A stretch of 64,000 bases of DNA, taken from the NCBI RefSeq assembly GCF_943169845.1, contig NZ_CALPBW010000002.1, positions 85,958 to 149,957 of the forward strand, in the 5' to 3' direction. Origin of the DNA: Peptoniphilus rachelemmaiella. GTDB taxonomy: Bacteria; Bacillota; Clostridia; Tissierellales; Peptoniphilaceae. Under the pieces are notes generated by a model that saw only the letters and a program-made list of their open reading frames with translations, searched no databases and was not told the DNA's origin. Positions 1 through 7,348 of this stretch are shown one piece after another (within the stretch, counting starts at the first letter, position 1; the number at the start of each line of letters is the position of its first letter). A program made the position numbers and the translations under genes.

Positions 1-1180
1 TCATCCAAGGAACTATAGTTCTGCCAATTACATCTGCTTCTTGTAATTCTCCTATGCCCTTTCCTAAGAAAGACAAGCAAAGTATAAACATTAGCCAAGA
101 AGTAAATGTAAAGAATGGTTTTAATGGTAGCCTTACAGAAACTTTAGCAATTAAATAATATACAATTGCAAGTATTATGGCGGCAACTAAAAGTCCAATC
201 CACATATGCATTGGATTATCAGAAATGCCTGTTCTCATACCTTGGAAAAACAAAATAAGTTCTGCACCCTCTCTTGCTACTGCTAAGAATGCAGTGAAAG
301 ATAAGGCAAAATAATTACCCTTGGAAACAGATTGTTCAACTTTGTTTTTAATGTATCTATTCCAAACTTCAACTTCAGATTTAGAAAGCATCCAATTGGA
401 TACATAAAATAGTACGATAACGGCAAGAAACATCGCAATTCCTTCGAATATTTCTTGTCCCATTCCAGACTCAACTTCTCCCACTGTATTGGCGATGATA
501 TTAAATCCTCCAGCTAGGACTGCTGAAAAAACAATGCCTAGCAAGGCTCCAATATATACACCTTTTAAATAAATTCTATTATTAGTCTTTGATAAATATG
601 CAGCAATGGCAGCTACAACTAAAATGGCTTCGAGTCCTTCACGAAGTGTAAGTCCAAGAACTGCAAAAAATGTACCAAATCTTTTTAGCAGCTCTCCAAA
701 CAATTGACCTGTTGAAAGGCTATTTGCATCTTCTTGACTTTGACCACTGGACTTAGAATCTCCAGAGGTTCCATCAAGAGTATGGGCATCTTCATGAAGA
801 TAAGTTATAAGTGCATCAATTTCATCTTTAACTTCTTTTGGGTCTGCATCTGCTTTGATAGAATTTTTTGCTCTGTAAAATTGATGTTCAACCATTGAAC
901 CTCTTTGGCCTGAAATTGCAGTCATAGTTGTTTTTTCAAATCCAATTTTTTCATAGAATTTAAAGTAAGCTACATTAACTGCATCTGTGGCTGCTTTTTT
1001 AGCATCCTTATCTCCAGGCTTGTAAACTTCCACAGCTTTTTCTAAATGTTCTGACATAGCATCAGCGACTTCAACCCAGTTACCATAATTTGTTTCTGCT
1101 GCAAAAGCAGACATGGAAGTGAGGCTAATCATGATTACCATAATTGCAAAAATGCTAGTCATTTTCTTTAATAAATTCAT
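1..1180 (-). CDS. FTR1-family iron permease (3' end outside window)
   Basis: Translating the minus strand from the ATG at 1180 gives an open frame of about 393 codons that runs off the left edge, so the C-terminus is missing. It begins with a signal peptide (cleavage near residue 25, after SMSAFA). An extracytoplasmic domain of about 120 residues follows, then hydrophobic membrane segments. Two REGxE motifs, REGLE in the first half of the membrane domain and REGAE later, are the iron-binding signature of FTR1/EfeU permeases, which import ferric iron. The start overlaps the end of the ABC ATPase gene by 26 bases, so the two are one operon. FTR1 combined with a MacB-like ABC ATPase and a DUF4418 protein recalls bacterial FTR1/P19-type iron loci; the remaining partners would lie left of the window. 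Base composition is very AT-rich compared with DNA beyond 4.2 kb. Confidence 0.9.
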   Translation of the reverse strand, partial: MNLLKKMTSIFAIMVIMISLTSMSAFAAETNYGNWVEVADAMSEHLEKAVEVYKPGDKDAKKAATDAVNVAYFKFYEKIGFEKTTMTAISGQRGSMVEHQFYRAKNSIKADADPKEVKDEIDALITYLHEDAHTLDGTSGDSKSSGQSQEDANSLSTGQLFGELLKRFGTFFAVLGLTLREGLEAILVVAAIAAYLSKTNNRIYLKGVYIGALLGIVFSAVLAGGFNIIANTVGEVESGMGQEIFEGIAMFLAVIVLFYVSNWMLSKSEVEVWNRYIKNKVEQSVSKGNYFALSFTAFLAVAREGAELILFFQGMRTGISDNPMHMWIGLLVAAIILAIVYYLIAKVSVRLPLKPFFTFTSWLMFILCLSFLGKGIGELQEADVIGRTIVPWM

Positions 1181-1859
1181 CTCTATCCTCCTTCTTTATT
1201 AAACTTCCATCTTCCATTTGGTAAAGTGTATTGCCATATTTTAAAATATCAAGCTCATGAGTAACTATAATAAGTGCAGTACCTTTAGAATTTATTTTTT
1301 TTAATAAATCCATTATCTCCATAGTAGTGTTTTTATCCAAATCACTTGTTGGCTCATCTAAAATCAAAAGTTTCGGCGAATTAATCATAGATCTGGCTAT
1401 CAGCACTCTTTTTAGCTCTCCTCCAGATAAATTTTTAGCAAAATCATCCTTCAGATGCAAAATTCCCATCAAATCAAGGAGCATAGCTGCTTTTTCATAA
1501 GCAGATTCATCTCTTTTAAATAGATAATAAGGAAGAGACACATTCTCTAAAACATTTAAATTTGGAAGTGTTCCTAGACTTTGTGGCACAAAACCTATGA
1601 TTTCATTCCTATATTTGCTAATTTCTCTATCAGAAAAATCACTTATATTTTTGCCCTTAGCAAAAATTTTACCTTCAGTCGGTTTTAATAAACCAGACAA
1701 AAGATTTAAAAAAGTTGACTTCCCGGAACCACTTCTGCCAATTATATTGACAAAATCTCCCTCCTTCAAGGTAAAGTTTACATTTTTAACAGCAAAAAGT
1801 GTATTGGAACCTCTTTTGAAACTCTTGCTTAAATTTTCAGTTTCAATTATTGATTCCAT
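1155..1859 (-). CDS. ABC transporter ATP-binding protein (MacB/LolD-like)
   Basis: This 234-residue ATPase has a Walker A (GRSGSGKST), a signature LSGGELKR, and a Walker B ending LLILDEPTSD, followed by the H-loop histidine in IIVTHE. The LSGGE signature and size are typical of LolD/MacB-type ATPases that pair with FtsX-like permeases. Eight codons lie upstream in frame, but I chose the ATG at 1859. It overlaps the TAA stop of the DUF4418 gene (TAATG), which is normal translational coupling. The gene runs into the FTR1 gene with a 26-base overlap. In related FTR1 loci the ATPase works with FtsX-like permeases in a periplasmic iron-delivery system. No permease gene is visible here, so it probably lies beyond the left edge. 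Substrate assignment to iron is inferred from context. Confidence 0.85.
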   Translation of the reverse strand: MESIIETENLSKSFKRGSNTLFAVKNVNFTLKEGDFVNIIGRSGSGKSTFLNLLSGLLKPTEGKIFAKGKNISDFSDREISKYRNEIIGFVPQSLGTLPNLNVLENVSLPYYLFKRDESAYEKAAMLLDLMGILHLKDDFAKNLSGGELKRVLIARSMINSPKLLILDEPTSDLDKNTTMEIMDLLKKINSKGTALIIVTHELDILKYGNTLYQMEDGSLIKKEDRDEFIKEND

Positions 1860-2254
1860 TATGAATGTCTTTCTTTCATACAATAATAAATATTAACTAA
1901 AACCAATATACATGACAACAATGTGCATAACGGAATGGTTTTTGCTCTGCAAGCCATATCGGCTTTCATGCATCCACCAATAAGTATATGAGCGTTTAGT
2001 ATCTCTAAAATACCAATTGCTATATTTGAAATAGATAATCCTAAAGATATTTTTGAATCTTTAACTACAATAAGAATAATTGCTAATACTAAAATGACTG
2101 CGCCAATACCTATAGTCATATTTCCCATCCAATGGCATTTCATGAACATCCCATTTTCCATAGGAGGACAAACGGGTGTTATAAATTTTGGTGCAAGCAC
2201 TAACAAAAAACCTATAATAGCTGAAATATATCCTAAAATCTTCTTTCTACTCAT
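1859..2254 (-). CDS. DUF4418-family membrane protein of the FTR1 locus
   Basis: A 131-residue protein with four predicted membrane helices and conserved cysteine-containing loops (PVCPP, MKCHWMG, GGCMKADMACRAK). These match what I recall of the DUF4418 family, which is found beside FTR1 permeases and MacB-like ABC systems. An ATG three codons further upstream (2263) is possible, but the AAAGGATG ribosome-binding site is correctly spaced only for the ATG at 2254. The stop overlaps the start of the ABC ATPase. The invariant Cys and Met residues would suit metal binding, but the biochemical role is not known. It is the first intact gene after the feoA and feoB remnants, and probably depends on the same iron-regulated promoter. 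Confidence 0.75.
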   Translation of the reverse strand: MSRKKILGYISAIIGFLLVLAPKFITPVCPPMENGMFMKCHWMGNMTIGIGAVILVLAIILIVVKDSKISLGLSISNIAIGILEILNAHILIGGCMKADMACRAKTIPLCTLLSCILVLVNIYYCMKERHS

Positions 2255-2281
2255 TTTAATCATCCTTTCTACTTATCTTTA

Positions 2282-2452
2282 TCAATAACATTGTAATATA
2301 AAAACGTGTTTATTTTTTTTATACTTACCAGTCTTTTTTTCAACAGTTACCCCTGGCCAGTTACCAACATATTGGTTGGAACCAGTGAGGCCGTTAAAAA
2401 GTGTTGACTTGCCACTATTGGGGTTGCCGGCAAGTGCAATAGCAATAGCCAT
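2282..2452 (-). pseudogene. feoB: feoB 5' stub (truncated ferrous iron transporter)
   Basis: The frame starting at the ATG at 2452 has a good ribosome-binding site (AGGAGGAC). It encodes the exact start of a FeoB G domain: the G1 P-loop GNPNSGKST and the switch region [15 protein letters not shown]. About 45 codons in, homology ends, and after a short unrelated tail the frame stops at 56 codons. A real FeoB is about 600-800 residues with a large membrane domain, none of which is present. The DUF4418/ABC/FTR1 operon begins 28 bases further on. The break therefore looks like a recombination or deletion junction that joined the feo promoter region to the FTR1 operon. It cannot transport iron, although the stub may still be translated. 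Confidence 0.85.
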
Positions 2453-2503
2453 CTTAGTCCTCCTTCTTTTCTATTTCTTCAATTGCAATTAATTAAGCAT
2501 CTG

Positions 2504-2794
2504 CTATTCTAATGTTAAGTTCATAATGTCTATATTAATTTGCACAGGGTCTCCAAGTGGCGCCACCTTCCTTATGTGAATTTCTGAATTTTTTGTAATT
2601 CCCATGTCCATTATCCTTCTTTTCAAAGGACCAGAACCATTGATTTTTTTAACGATGTAGTATTTTCCTACAACTGCATCTTTGACAAAACCAAGATTCG
2701 CCAGGTGGGACTCAGTTACATTACTATCTCCTAAAGACTTAATCCTTAAAATCTTATAATTAACATTTAAGGGTGCCATTACTAAGCTAAGCAT
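2504..2794 (-). pseudogene. feoA: feoA remnant: two FeoA halves fused and frameshifted
   Basis: The 96-codon frame is not a normal FeoA of about 75 residues. Residues 1-42 resemble the first half of one FeoA (APLN near the start, HLANLGFVKDAVV). The rest resembles a second FeoA from its N-terminus (GKYYIVKKINGSGPLKRRIMDMGI, then KVAPLGDPVQINI). This looks like a deletion between two tandem feoA genes. The C-terminus is frameshifted as well. After GDPVQINI the current frame ends at TAG, while a neighbouring frame reads YELNIRIADA, the expected end of FeoA. FeoA normally helps FeoB import ferrous iron. With feoB also truncated, this is a decaying locus whose promoter is probably its remaining useful part. 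Confidence 0.75.
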
Positions 2795-2842
2795 CTAACC
2801 ACTCGTTTCTAGTTTTAATTTTATTAAAATAAACTAATCTTT

Positions 2843-2896
2843 GAATTTGATTATCATTTTCGTAACTATTGTAACATAGGAAATTGAAAATTTCAA
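2843..2896 (-). promoter_or_regulatory. Iron-regulated promoter with Fur-like box
   Basis: On the minus strand there is a -35 TTGAAA (2891-2896), a 17-base spacer and a -10 TACAAT (2868-2873). Immediately downstream lies GAAAATGATAATCAAATTC (2843-2861), which agrees with the 19-base Fur consensus at 15 positions. A Fur-type repressor bound there would cover the start site. The promoter precedes the feoA and feoB remnants and, beyond them, the FTR1 operon, with no terminator seen in between. Fur binding is inferred from sequence only. Confidence 0.7.
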
Positions 2897-3104
2897 ATCA
2901 ATTTTTCAGTCTTTTTTTAAAAAAGGGCATATTTTTAAGATTGAGAATATTTTTAATTTATCTTTCTTATGATGCCTTGTATATTATATATTTTCTTTTT
3001 TATTGGCCTATATAATAGAAGGACTTTAATAAAAAAGCTCGTTTATTTTTTGTTAGATAGTAATTTTTAGTAATTTTATAAGTAAAACTTATTCTCAAAA
3101 TAAT
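2897..3104. other. Intergenic AT-rich DNA
   Basis: A strongly AT-rich stretch between the iron promoter and the RepA fragment. I see no open frame with a ribosome-binding site, RNA gene or clear terminator in it. Confidence 0.5.
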
Positions 3105-3212
3105 TTATTTAATAGAAATGCTCTCAAAAATCCCATCTTCCAGCAATACCATAGGTAACCTAATGAAGTTATACATTTCAGATTGCCTATTATAAAAATA
3201 ATCAAAATTCAT
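3105..3212 (-). pseudogene. ICE replication initiator protein A, N-terminal fragment
   Basis: A 35-codon frame with a strong ribosome-binding site (GAAAGGAGG) begins MNFDYFYNRQSEMYNFIRLP. This is the characteristic N-terminus of the replication initiator protein A (RepA) found in Tn916/CTn-type integrative conjugative elements of Firmicutes, where the full protein has several hundred residues. Homology is lost after about 25 residues (the family continues with a VLF..ERF-like motif) and the frame stops. It is a remnant of a conjugative element. The CD1845-family gene just upstream on the same strand supports this. Confidence 0.7.
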
Positions 3213-3230
3213 CCCTACCTCCTTTCTTTG

Positions 3231-3268
3231 AAATAAAAAGACGACAGAATTATTGATTTCTATCGTCT
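3231..3268 (-). terminator. Terminator after the CD1845-family gene
   Basis: Ten-base arms (3241-3250 and 3259-3268, one G-U pair) around an 8-base loop are followed on the minus strand by CTTTTTATTT. Confidence 0.7.
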
Positions 3269-3293
3269 ACGATTGTCTAATATTTATTTTTCT

Positions 3294-3575
3294 TTAAATA
3301 GCTTTTATTGTATAGTTTAATAATTCTAATAATCCAATAACATATATACCTAATTTAGGTAATCCAAATGGGCTAAATAAAAATGCTAAGATTAGTGCTT
3401 CAATTACAATTTGATTATCTCCTTGAAATATGCTAGCTAATCCAATTATAAAAATTAAAGTAGAAACTACGCTTAACAGAGCAGTACTCAAACTTAATAT
3501 GAAGGTTAAAAAAGCTATGAGCAAACTCAACACTAATCTTATCGGTAATAAAATTATTCTAATTATCCATCTCAT
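3294..3575 (-). CDS. CD1845-family conjugative-element membrane protein
   Basis: A 93-residue, highly hydrophobic protein with three predicted membrane segments. It starts MRWIIRIILLPIRLVLS and has a conserved LILAFLFSPFGLP stretch. This is the pattern of the CD1845 family, small membrane proteins carried by integrative conjugative elements of Clostridia such as the Clostridioides difficile CTn elements. Its function is unknown. It lies just upstream of a RepA fragment on the same strand and has its own terminator. No conjugation, relaxase or integrase genes are nearby, so the element itself is no longer intact. The low GC content matches the rest of the first 4 kb. Confidence 0.7.
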   Translation of the reverse strand: MRWIIRIILLPIRLVLSLLIAFLTFILSLSTALLSVVSTLIFIIGLASIFQGDNQIVIEALILAFLFSPFGLPKLGIYVIGLLELLNYTIKAI

Positions 3576-3638
3576 ACATACCCCTAAAAATTTAACTGGG
3601 ATTCATAACAAACCCCAGTTTCATAATTAGCGTGTTCT

Positions 3639-4053
3639 TTAATATAATTGTGATCCTGCTGGAATATTATCATCCAACATTATTAAGTTAAGTTTTTCTT
3701 CTCCGTCGTACTCGCAAATTGCAGATATAATCATACCTTCTGAGTCGATTCCCATCATCTTACGTGGAGGAAGATTACAAATCGCAAGCAGTGTCTTTCC
3801 AATTAAAGACTCTGCGCTGTAATATTCCTTAATACCAGATAAAATAACTCTTTCTTTTTCAGAACCATCATCTGATGTAAATTTCAAAAGTTTTTTTGAT
3901 TTTGGAACTTCTTCGCAGTTTAAAACTTTTACAACTCTAAAATCAGATTTTGAGAATGTATCAAAATCAACCATATCTTCAAATAATGGCTCTACTTTTA
4001 CTTTTGAAAAGTCGATTTTTTCTGTCGTAAGTTTCGTAAGTTTCTTTTGACGA
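3639..4053 (-). pseudogene. metG: metG 3' fragment (methionyl-tRNA synthetase C-terminal domain)
   Basis: The frame encodes the C-terminal tRNA-binding (EMAP/Trbp111-like OB-fold) domain of a Lachnospiraceae-type methionyl-tRNA synthetase. It has VDFDTFSKSDFRVVKVLNCE, then LPPRKMMGIDSEGM, and ends with the usual IPAGSQLY, so the 3' end is complete. The Met at 3974 is internal to the family sequence. In-frame codons upstream (KIDFSKVKVEPLFEDM) also match, and extend to about 4050. Beyond that the frame no longer resembles MetRS, and the catalytic Rossmann domain with its HIGH and KMSKS motifs is absent. A stand-alone tRNA-binding protein translated from the ATG at 3974 cannot be excluded. It has the AT-rich composition of the island and no good ribosome-binding site. 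Confidence 0.65.
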
Positions 4054-4341
4054 ATCCTTATTTTCTGCCTTTTCTAAGCCTATTGGCTTCATCGTGGGGA
4101 AAAACAAAAGCCTGAAAAAAAAGAAACCCCTTCGGGAACGCGTCCACGAAGAGGATTAAGGAAGACAGCCGTCTTCTTATTTTATTTGTCTATCAACCTT
4201 TGTGACATCAGACGAATCGTGTTAACTCATTATAAAAAAGGATCCATTGAGGATTGACTATCAATGGATCCTTTAAAGTCTTTCGTGGAATGCGACGCCG
4301 AAGCAATGTTCCGCACAAGGCTAATGACGCCTTTAGACAAC
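4054..4341. other. Junction between AT-rich island and native DNA
   Basis: No gene is supported here. Base composition changes from strongly AT-rich to the GC level of the rest of the window at about 4,100. The stretch holds a short hairpin (GAAGAC/GTCTTC, about 4162-4177) and the terminator of the AraC/ABC operon. Confidence 0.5.
4231..4274 (-). terminator. Terminator of the ABC exporter/AraC operon
   Basis: Perfect 14-base arms (AAAGGATCCATTGA at 4237-4250 and its complement at 4261-4274) with a 10-base loop are followed on the minus strand by TTTTTTATA. Confidence 0.85.
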
Positions 4342-4527
4342 TTATTCTTTTTTCTCACCCAACAGGCATGAGACTAAGCCCAATCCGACGGGCACAAGGG
4401 GCAGTGCTAAATAAGAAGGAATGCCCCCCATTGAAGCACTGAAAGACTCGAGCCATAGCCTTACCAATTGCAAGAGAATGTAGGACAAGGCGATGGTATA
4501 AAGACAAATTCGACTTCTCTGGTTCAT
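4342..4527 (-). CDS. Small two-helix membrane protein, unknown function
   Basis: A 61-residue frame starting MNQRSRICLYTIALSYILLQ, with a charged N-terminus and two hydrophobic segments (about residues 9-26 and 36-55) before a charged end GEKKE. The ATG at 4527 follows AAGGAAGA at a suitable distance; an earlier ATG at 4548 has none. It lies 133 bases after the AraC gene on the same strand and just before the operon terminator, so it is probably the last gene of that operon. I recognise no family. Translation is plausible but unproven. Confidence 0.5.
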   Translation of the reverse strand: MNQRSRICLYTIALSYILLQLVRLWLESFSASMGGIPSYLALPLVPVGLGLVSCLLGEKKE

Positions 4528-4660
4528 AATTCTTCCTTTATTGAACAATTGTGTTTTTTATTTTATATATTTATTGCAGATTCGTCAATGGGAAATTCGC
4601 ACTCGAATGTGGAATACTTTATGGGGTCACTCTATCATTCTATACGTTGGCTTTGCTTTT

Positions 4661-5617
4661 TTATTTATCATTTTTCGATTGGCCGAAGCATTTTCTGTAG
4701 GCCGACGGAGACAAGCCCGTAAACTGCTTAAAGGCCCGGGAGAAATTCGACGGGTTGTCGTAGCCCACGGACTCGGCGATGTAGGTCATGGAAGCATTGG
4801 TGTCGATTAATTGCCGCTCCGCTTCCATCATGCGCAAATTGGCCAAGTATTTCATGGGGGTGTATTGGCAGGTGTGGATGAATTTATTAATGATCGTGGA
4901 TTTGGAGCAACCGAAGGTTTCTTCCATCTGTTCTAAAGTTATGGGCTCCTTTAAATTTTCCCGTAAATACTGCTCCATTTCCGCCACGAATTCATCTTCC
5001 GTCTCTTGGAAATAGCGCTTGCGATTGGCGCTCACCTGCTCCTTGGAAATGGTGGCGAGCAGCCTGAAGGCCATCAGGCCGATGCCTGCGCGATCGGCTT
5101 TTGCCAAGGCTTCGATTAAGCCGCGGGCTTCGTCCAGGGCATCTTTTCGCTTCACCGTAAAGCCTATGTCTTTGATCTCTTTTACCGCATCGACAAACTC
5201 TCGGGACAGATCCGCCAAAAACGTGCGTCCCTCGATTTCATCGGGAGCCACCATCATGTTAAAGGCGACGATGCCCTCTTGGGTTCCGTAGGAGGCCTTC
5301 GATTCGGGGATGGCTTTGCCGACAAAAACTTCGCTCGATGTGATTAAGACCTTGCTGTCGTTAATGTGGGTGTAGTAATTGCCGTTGAGGCAATAGGCTA
5401 TGCGATAGCCCCGCCTGCCGCTGTGGACGGCATTTTCCGAGTGGTAGCAGCTTTTTATATTGATGTAGGCGACGAAGACGCCCGGCGCGATGCGATAGGT
5501 GACCATGGTGTCCTCGTCCCTTTCAATGCCTTCAAAATACATGGTGTCCTCGTCGTAATCGACGACGCGAAAGCCCCAAGACTCAACGCCGTCAACCCAA
5601 TCTTCTAAATTTGTCAT
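4661..5617 (-). CDS. AraC-family transcriptional regulator
   Basis: A 318-residue protein whose last 100 residues are an AraC/XylS DNA-binding domain. The first helix-turn-helix is around ITLEQMEETFGCSKSTIINKF. The second contains the family signature IAESVGYDNPSNFSRAFKQFTGLSPSAYR. The N-terminal 200 residues form a sensing domain with beta-rich sequence that I cannot assign to a ligand. It starts nine bases after the second ABC exporter gene, so it is cotranscribed with both exporters and likely controls them. In other Firmicutes and in yersiniabactin-type loci, AraC regulators paired with two half-size ABC proteins respond to a siderophore or toxic peptide. Here the ligand is unknown. Confidence 0.9.
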   Translation of the reverse strand: MTNLEDWVDGVESWGFRVVDYDEDTMYFEGIERDEDTMVTYRIAPGVFVAYINIKSCYHSENAVHSGRRGYRIAYCLNGNYYTHINDSKVLITSSEVFVGKAIPESKASYGTQEGIVAFNMMVAPDEIEGRTFLADLSREFVDAVKEIKDIGFTVKRKDALDEARGLIEALAKADRAGIGLMAFRLLATISKEQVSANRKRYFQETEDEFVAEMEQYLRENLKEPITLEQMEETFGCSKSTIINKFIHTCQYTPMKYLANLRMMEAERQLIDTNASMTYIAESVGYDNPSNFSRAFKQFTGLSPSAYRKCFGQSKNDK

Positions 5618-5626
5618 GGCTTTCTC

Positions 5627-7348
5627 CTAATAGACATAGGCATCGGAGCGCTCGAAGCTTTCGATCATGGTGCGGTAGGTGGGGCTTTCTTTCAAAAGGG
5701 CCTCGTGGCCTCCGCAGGCTTCGATTTTTCCCTCTTTCATCACGATGATCTGATCAACCCCTTCGATGGATTTCATGCGGTGGGAAATAATCATCACCGT
5801 TTTGTTTTTTATCAGCCGATTCAAAGATTCCTGAATGTACTTTTCGTTTTCCACATCCAAGGACGCGGCGATTTCATCTAAAAGAATGATCTGTGCATCT
5901 TTCAAAAAGGCGCGGGCGATGGAAATCCGCTGCCGCTGGCCGCCGGAAAGGCGGGAGCCGTTTTCGCCGATGATTGTGTCGTAACCTTGGGGCAATTGCT
6001 TCACGAAATCGTCGCAGCCCGCCTGCTTCGCCGCTTCGTAGACCTCTTCTTCCGTGGCGTCGTATTTTCCGATGCGAATGTTATCGAAGACGGAGCCGTT
6101 AAAGAGGAGTACGTCTTGAAAAACCATGGACACGTGCTTAAACAGATCCTCCGTTTCAATGGATGAAAGCTCTTTACCGTCCACGGTCATATGACCGGCG
6201 TCGTAATCGTAGAGGCGGCTCACCAGGCGAAGCAAGGTGGATTTGCCGCAGCCCGAAGGGCCCACCAATGCCGTTACCGTGTTTTGCTTCGCTTCAAAGG
6301 AGATGGCGTCGATGACTTTCTTTTTCTTGTCGTAGGAGAAGTCCACATGATCTCCGGCGATGTCGAAATGCTCAAGGGCCGTCGGGCTTCCGGTTTGCTT
6401 CGGTGCGTCCACCAAGCTTTTGATTTTATCGACGCTGCTCGAAATGTAGGCGATTTCTGCGTGGGCCATCGTGAAGGCGGTGGTGGCGTCAATGAGGCGG
6501 GCCGCCGCAAAGACATAGCCGGCAAAGTAGAGCACGTTGATGGTGCCGCTTTGCAGCAGGCGGGTGCCCACCACCATGGCAAAGCCCAGAGACAAGAAGC
6601 TGACTGCGCCGGAAAAGGTGACGGGCAGGGCCTGGCCCAGTTCCGTTCGAATATGCACGGCTTCGTTTCGCCGCGCCAGTCGCTTCGCCTCGCTTTTTTT
6701 CGTCTCGCTTAAATGGTAGGACTGAATTTCCTCGTGCATATCGATGAGCTCTTGAAAGGCTTTCGCCATTTTCCGCTGCCTGAGAAAATACTTCTTCGAG
6801 ACCTTTGCCTGCATTTGCTGGGACAAATGGGCGAGAAAAATGCTGAGCACAATGGGCACCAAAACGGCGAGCCCCAGAAGGGGTTGGCCGATAAGAAGCA
6901 TGATGCCGATGACGATCACCGTGGCGAGAAAGGCGTAGTAGGTGGGCACGGAGTGGGACAGGGCGTGCTCGATGGTCTCCACGTCTTTCATCATGGTTTG
7001 GGACACATCCGTTAAGTCCTTTTTGTTAAAGGACGACAGGGGCAATTGCCGGATTCCCTCGACGATCTCCATGCGCAGATTCGCCGATTCCTTGTAGGTT
7101 TCGTTAAAAGTGGTGTGGTACTCCTTGTTTATGACCAAAAACATGACCACGCCGATAAGCGCAAAGCCGAGGGCGCCGTAAGCCATGTTGAAGCTTCCGA
7201 AGCCCAAGAGGCCGTTGGTGGCATACATTAAGAGAAACATGGGGAGCATGTAGGTGATGTTTTTTAAAAAGCCGTAAACCGTCGCTCGCCACAGGCCGTC
7301 GGCTCCCCGTTCCGTGAGGGCGTAGGTTTTTCGTAAATACTCTTTCAT
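5627..7348 (-). CDS. ABC exporter half-transporter, second subunit
   Basis: A 573-residue protein with six membrane helices (residues 1 to about 310) fused to an ATPase. The ATPase has Walker A GPSGCGKST, signature LSGGQRQR and Walker B IILLDEIAASLD with the catalytic glutamate. I prefer the ATG at 7348, five codons inside the longest frame. It forms ATGA with the stop of the upstream exporter gene and is preceded by GGAGGA seven bases away. The pair is probably a heterodimeric ABC transporter in the cytoplasmic membrane. Both subunits have complete ATP-binding motifs, unlike heterodimers with one degenerate site. The substrate is unknown; the arrangement with AraC resembles siderophore- or peptide-related transporters. 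Confidence 0.88.
   Translation of the reverse strand: MKEYLRKTYALTERGADGLWRATVYGFLKNITYMLPMFLLMYATNGLLGFGSFNMAYGALGFALIGVVMFLVINKEYHTTFNETYKESANLRMEIVEGIRQLPLSSFNKKDLTDVSQTMMKDVETIEHALSHSVPTYYAFLATVIVIGIMLLIGQPLLGLAVLVPIVLSIFLAHLSQQMQAKVSKKYFLRQRKMAKAFQELIDMHEEIQSYHLSETKKSEAKRLARRNEAVHIRTELGQALPVTFSGAVSFLSLGFAMVVGTRLLQSGTINVLYFAGYVFAAARLIDATTAFTMAHAEIAYISSSVDKIKSLVDAPKQTGSPTALEHFDIAGDHVDFSYDKKKKVIDAISFEAKQNTVTALVGPSGCGKSTLLRLVSRLYDYDAGHMTVDGKELSSIETEDLFKHVSMVFQDVLLFNGSVFDNIRIGKYDATEEEVYEAAKQAGCDDFVKQLPQGYDTIIGENGSRLSGGQRQRISIARAFLKDAQIILLDEIAASLDVENEKYIQESLNRLIKNKTVMIISHRMKSIEGVDQIIVMKEGKIEACGGHEALLKESPTYRTMIESFERSDAYVY

Noticed and set aside
4108..4190. tRNA-like hairpins at the island boundary, as an integration site
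   Set aside because: The stems do not form a cloverleaf and there is no CCA-adjacent acceptor stem or T-loop sequence.
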